Made by a program: the position numbers and the translations under genes
Shown: piece after piece, positions 61,495 through 64,000 of the stretch
How the letters are laid out: each line of letters begins with the position of its first letter
Position numbering within the stretch: position 1 is the stretch's first letter
Assembly (NCBI RefSeq): GCF_004341085.1
Contig: NZ_SLXW01000003.1
Span: 124,001-188,000, forward strand
Reading direction: 5' to 3'
Source of the DNA: Sphingomonas sp. PP-CE-1G-424
Lineage (GTDB): Bacteria; Pseudomonadota; Alphaproteobacteria; Sphingomonadales; Sphingomonadaceae
Length of the DNA: 64,000 nt
The notes under the pieces: generated by a model
The model's database searches: none
The model's input: only the letters and a program-made list of their open reading frames with translations
What the model was told of the DNA's origin: nothing

Positions 61495-62340
61495 TCAGCC
61501 GGTGGGGGGCTGATGAAAGGCCTTCCTGTGAACCGTGAGAAAATCGGTGAGCGTGGTCGGATTTCGCCCCGTTACCTGCGCGACCTCGGTCGTGGTCCTG
61601 TCCTCCGCGCCCTGTGCGATCGCGTCATCCATGCGCGCGAGTGCATCCGCATAATGCTCGGGAATGCCAAACCCGGTGAAGCGGCGAGCAAGCGCGTCCA
61701 CGGACAACCGGCAATGGCGGACGGGACGCTGGGCCACCGCGGCGATCCGCTCCGCTACCCCGTCGTAAGAGAGCGCTTCGGGACCGGTCAGGATACTTTC
61801 TCCCGACCTGAAAATCGGATTGACCAGCGCTTCGACCGCGACCGCTGCGATGTCGGCGGCGTCGATGAACGGTGTGCGCCCATCCTGCGTCGCCGAATAG
61901 ATGCAGCCTTCATGGATGATCGACGGCAGATGCTGCGTGACGAAGTTCTGCATGAACCAGCTTGGGCGCAGCACCACCCAACGCGGCGCGTTGGCGTGCA
62001 GCCACGCATGAACCTCACCCATCATCGGACCGCCATCGGGCAGGGACGACGCGCTCAACAGCACGAGTTGCGTCACGCCGCGTTCCACCGCCCGCTCTAG
62101 CAGTGGGCGCATGACCGGCAGGTGATCGGTTCGGTCGGTCGGCGCGACGAGGTAGACCGCGTCCACCCCGTCGAGCGCGGCACGATGCGAGGCGGTATCG
62201 CTCCAGTCGAAGCGAACCTGTTCGGGCGAGTTTGCATTGCGGGTCGCGATACGGGTTTCGACACCACGGGCCGCAAGCTGTCGGGCGACCAGCGAGCCCG
62301 TCTTGCCCGTGCCGCCTGTGACCAGAACCCGGTCAACCAT
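61495..62340 (-). CDS. NmrA/NAD(P)H-binding SDR-like protein
   Basis: A 281-residue atypical SDR of the NmrA/azoreductase-like type. The cofactor loop is VTGGTGKTGSLVARQL near residue 8; other parts are AVYLVAPTDRTDHL and VLRPSWFMQNFVTQHLP. The Tyr-x3-Lys triad is not evident, so it may be a redox sensor or a quinone reductase. The ATG at 62340 overlaps the stop of the SnoaL-like gene by eight bases, forming a two-gene unit under the divergent TetR gene. Confidence 0.84.
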   Translation of the reverse strand: MVDRVLVTGGTGKTGSLVARQLAARGVETRIATRNANSPEQVRFDWSDTASHRAALDGVDAVYLVAPTDRTDHLPVMRPLLERAVERGVTQLVLLSASSLPDGGPMMGEVHAWLHANAPRWVVLRPSWFMQNFVTQHLPSIIHEGCIYSATQDGRTPFIDAADIAAVAVEALVNPIFRSGESILTGPEALSYDGVAERIAAVAQRPVRHCRLSVDALARRFTGFGIPEHYADALARMDDAIAQGAEDRTTTEVAQVTGRNPTTLTDFLTVHRKAFHQPPTG

Positions 62341-62788
62341 GATCGGCCACTCCGCCGACAAGTGCATCAACGGCGGCGCCACCGCGAAGCGCGCGCAACA
62401 CCACCAGCGGGTTCCAGTAGTCACGATACTGGACGATCCGTCCGGCGTGCGTCCGGATCACCGAGATATAGCGCTGGTCGTACGCCTCGCCGGTCGAAAC
62501 GCCGTGTCCGAAGCCTTCGAACTCCACGATGGTCACATCGGGGTCGGTCGTAGCGTAAACGGTCGGCTCACCCATGCCGTCGAAAGCGATCATCTCGCCC
62601 AAGCTGTCGAGATGGCGCGCGATCGCAGCCTTGCCCTCCAACCGGGTCGTCAGACCGGGGGGCGCAAAGGGAAATTCCATCACGCCGTCGTCGGCCATCA
62701 TGTCGAGAAACGTGGCAGCATCCGCTGCGATGCGATCACCCAATGCCTTTCGCAGCATCGTCGAAAAGCTTTCCACACTGTCTGTCAT
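62333..62788 (-). CDS. SnoaL-like (NTF2-fold) protein
   Basis: A 151-residue NTF2/SnoaL-fold protein: FLDMMADDGVMEFPFAPPGL in the first helix-strand, EGKAAIARHLDSL in the middle and RYISVIRTHAGRIVQYRDYWNPLVVL at the end. Such proteins are isomerases, cyclases or ligand-binding proteins; the His/Asp set of ketosteroid isomerase is not clearly present. It is the first gene of a two-gene operon with the NmrA-like gene, divergent from tetR with two operators between and at the starts. Confidence 0.8.
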   Translation of the reverse strand: MTDSVESFSTMLRKALGDRIAADAATFLDMMADDGVMEFPFAPPGLTTRLEGKAAIARHLDSLGEMIAFDGMGEPTVYATTDPDVTIVEFEGFGHGVSTGEAYDQRYISVIRTHAGRIVQYRDYWNPLVVLRALRGGAAVDALVGGVADHG

Positions 62789-62807
62789 GCGATAGCTCCA
62801 GATCGTC

Positions 62808-62823
62808 GGAACGGTAGCGTTCC
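62808..62823. promoter_or_regulatory. TetR operator A
   Basis: GGAACG-GTAG-CGTTCC, a 16-base perfect dyad between the divergent SnoaL-like and TetR genes. Its flanks (CGTC left, ACC right) also recur, inverted, around the second copy at 62848. It is 20 bases upstream of the SnoaL-like ATG. Confidence 0.7.
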
Positions 62824-62845
62824 ACCGAGATATAAGGATCTGACG

Positions 62846-63481
62846 ATGGAACGCAACCGTTCCGACGAATCCCGGAAGACCGTTCGCGTTCCGAGCGGCG
62901 CAGCGATCATGCGCGGCGACGTTACCGAGGCGCTGACGCGCGTCTTCTTCGACGAATGGGCCCGGACGGGCTATGCGGGATTGAGCTTGGAACGGGTGGC
63001 GCGGACCGCGGGCGTCGGCAAGGCTGCGCTCTACCGCCGCTGGCCGGACAAGGCGTCGATGGCCAGCGATCTGTTGTCGCGGGTCGGGCTGACGATCACC
63101 GACGTCGAGGAACGCGGCTCGCTGGAAGCGGATCTGGAAGCCGCGCTGTTCGCGCTGCGCCGCGTGCTGCGTCATCCCACGGTGCGACGCATCCTGACCG
63201 ATCTCCACGGCGAGATCGAGCGGACACCGGCACTGGGCGCGGCGATCCGCCCCTTCCAACGCGCGCGACGCGAGCGGGTCGACGGGCTGATCGACCGGGC
63301 GATCGAACGCCGCGAAGTGTCACCGCTGGTGGACCGACAGATGGCGGCCGACCTTATTGCCGCCCCGCTGTATTGGCGGCTTGCGGTCGTCGGTGGCCGA
63401 TCGGATCGCGCCTACATCGAACGGCTTGCTCGGGTCACGGGTGCCGCAATCCGCGCAAGCGAGGTTCGACAGGCGTCTTGA
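62846..63481 (+). CDS. TetR-family regulator
   Basis: A 211-residue TetR protein. Helix-turn-helix at about residues 30-70: ALTRVFFDEWARTGYAGLSLERVARTAGVGKAALYRRWPDKASM. The ligand domain fits the TetR_C_11/AefR type. TAAGGA lies eight bases before the ATG. A second operator overlaps its own start codon, which suggests tight autorepression. It should repress the SnoaL-like/NmrA-like pair on the other strand. Confidence 0.88.
   Translation: MERNRSDESRKTVRVPSGAAIMRGDVTEALTRVFFDEWARTGYAGLSLERVARTAGVGKAALYRRWPDKASMASDLLSRVGLTITDVEERGSLEADLEAALFALRRVLRHPTVRRILTDLHGEIERTPALGAAIRPFQRARRERVDGLIDRAIERREVSPLVDRQMAADLIAAPLYWRLAVVGGRSDRAYIERLARVTGAAIRASEVRQAS
62848..62863. promoter_or_regulatory. TetR operator B, overlapping the tetR start
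   Basis: GGAACG-CAAC-CGTTCC begins at the last base of the tetR ATG. The reverse complement of this site and its flanks matches operator A at nearly every position over 23 bases, so the two sites form a large inverted duplication with a 40-base offset. Confidence 0.68.
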
Positions 63482-63562
63482 TGGCGGCGGCGGCGTCACG
63501 GTGGCTGATTGCCTGGGGGCTCGTTCGATCGCTCAGCGTCGAGCGGTGCCGATGACAACCTC

Positions 63563-64000
63563 CTACGCGTCGTCCTTCGTCGCGCGGTCTACGCCTCGTT
63601 TGAGCAATTCGGCATCGATGGGGCAGTTCGTGCAGCCTTCGTAGCAGCACAGGCGGCAGATGCGGTAGGATTGGTCGAAGTTTTGCAGGCGATCGCGCAG
63701 AACACGTTCGGCGATGTCGGACAGGATGTTCAGATCGTCCGGGGTGAGGATCGACAGCCCTTCGGCAATGACCTGATCGCGCGAGGCGAGGACCGCGTCG
63801 CTTGCGATCCTGCCGGCGGGCGTCAGATAGAGCGAACGCGTGCGCCCGTCCGTCGAATGCTCGCGACGCTCGATCAGCCGTTCGGCTGCCAAACGATCGA
63901 CCAGGCGTACGGTCCCCGCATGCGAAAGTCCTACCCCGACGGCTAGCATGCGGATCGAGAGACCGGGCTCGTGCGCGAGCAACGCCAGCGCAGATGCGGC
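63563..64000 (-). CDS. MarR-family regulator with cysteine-rich tail (partial)
   Basis: The C-terminal 145 codons of a MarR protein; the N-terminus lies beyond the right edge. The winged helix is visible (MLAVGVGLSHAGTVRLVDRLAAERLIERRE and the wing TDGRTRSLYLTPAGR), followed by the dimerisation helix. The end carries a dense cysteine cluster, CRLCCYEGCTNCPID, that could bind a metal or respond to oxidation. It is convergent with tetR at an 81-base gap. Confidence 0.83.
   Translation of the reverse strand, partial: AASALALLAHEPGLSIRMLAVGVGLSHAGTVRLVDRLAAERLIERREHSTDGRTRSLYLTPAGRIASDAVLASRDQVIAEGLSILTPDDLNILSDIAERVLRDRLQNFDQSYRICRLCCYEGCTNCPIDAELLKRGVDRATKDDA

Noticed and set aside
62808..62863. 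The GGAAC sequences near tetR as EcfG promoters
   Set aside because: Each is half of a symmetrical GGAACG-N4-CGTTCC dyad; no CGTT occurs at 16-17 base spacing in promoter orientation, so an operator is the better reading.
1..64000. CRISPR arrays, insertion sequences, tRNA/rRNA genes, prophage or integrase genes
   Set aside because: Reading both strands gave no regularly spaced direct repeats, transposase or integrase motifs, terminal inverted repeats with target duplications, or cloverleaf-like sequences.

Overview
The window is high-GC, densely coded DNA with short intergenic gaps, many ATGA or GTGA start/stop overlaps and strong third-position GC. The gene content points to a sphingomonad (Alphaproteobacteria, Sphingomonadaceae, most like Sphingomonas): a large TonB-dependent receptor grouped with SapC, a cupin and a tryptophan-halogenase-family protein, a GGAAC-N16-TGTT promoter of the alphaproteobacterial general stress type, a bo3-type quinol oxidase operon and an exopolysaccharide operon. 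No rRNA, tRNA, CRISPR array, insertion sequence or prophage was seen, so this looks like ordinary chromosome with several accessory patches and decaying genes.

Region 1 (1-9700, minus strand) is a glycan operon of five tightly coupled genes. Three of its glycosyltransferases are fused to a second enzyme: a UDP-galactopyranose mutase, a Gfo/Idh/MocA oxidoreductase and a clan-A glycoside hydrolase. An MDR dehydrogenase and a single-domain transferase complete the set. I consider this fusion operon the most unusual system in the window. Region 2 (9733-14010, minus) is a stress-type operon: secreted alpha/beta hydrolase, DUF4142 protein, SRPBCC protein, zinc alcohol dehydrogenase and SDR, behind a putative EcfG promoter. 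Region 3 (14189-18079, plus) is cyoABCD. Region 4 (18149-26163) mixes a DUF2252 protein, a DUF892 protein, a paralogous zinc alcohol dehydrogenase, an HAD/SDR pair, a patatin remnant, an Rmd1-like membrane protein and a DUF4126 protein.

Region 5 (26163-29501, plus) is a redox block: a mercuric-reductase-like flavoprotein, a cyclic-nucleotide-binding/thioredoxin-like/TrxR-like fusion lacking the CxxC, and a UBP zinc-finger protein. Region 6 (29492-38193) has an MFS/aldo-keto reductase pair with a divergent LysR, an AraC regulator, and a divergently encoded NarL-type response regulator and beta-propeller histidine kinase. Region 7 (38238-45102) holds two exported alpha/beta hydrolases, a TMEM175-like channel, a TetR regulator divergent from a frameshifted MFS transporter, a quinone-reductase-like MDR protein, a wrecked glutathione S-transferase and three small unknown ORFs.

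Region 8 (45255-51930, minus) is the halogenase/cupin/SapC/TonB-receptor nutrient locus, with a clear terminator after the receptor gene and a LacI-type palindrome upstream of it. Region 9 (52543-60300) groups redox and stress functions: a sulfite-oxidase-like molybdoenzyme with its FAD/NAD reductase, a decayed GlcG/HbpS gene, a redoxin, DUF2218, RidA, a GreA-like protein, CorA, a GST, MsrA and MsrB. Region 10 (60450-64000) contains a LysR regulator with twin operators, an NmrA-like/SnoaL-like pair divergent from a TetR regulator with twin inverted operators, and a partial MarR regulator with a cysteine-rich tail.
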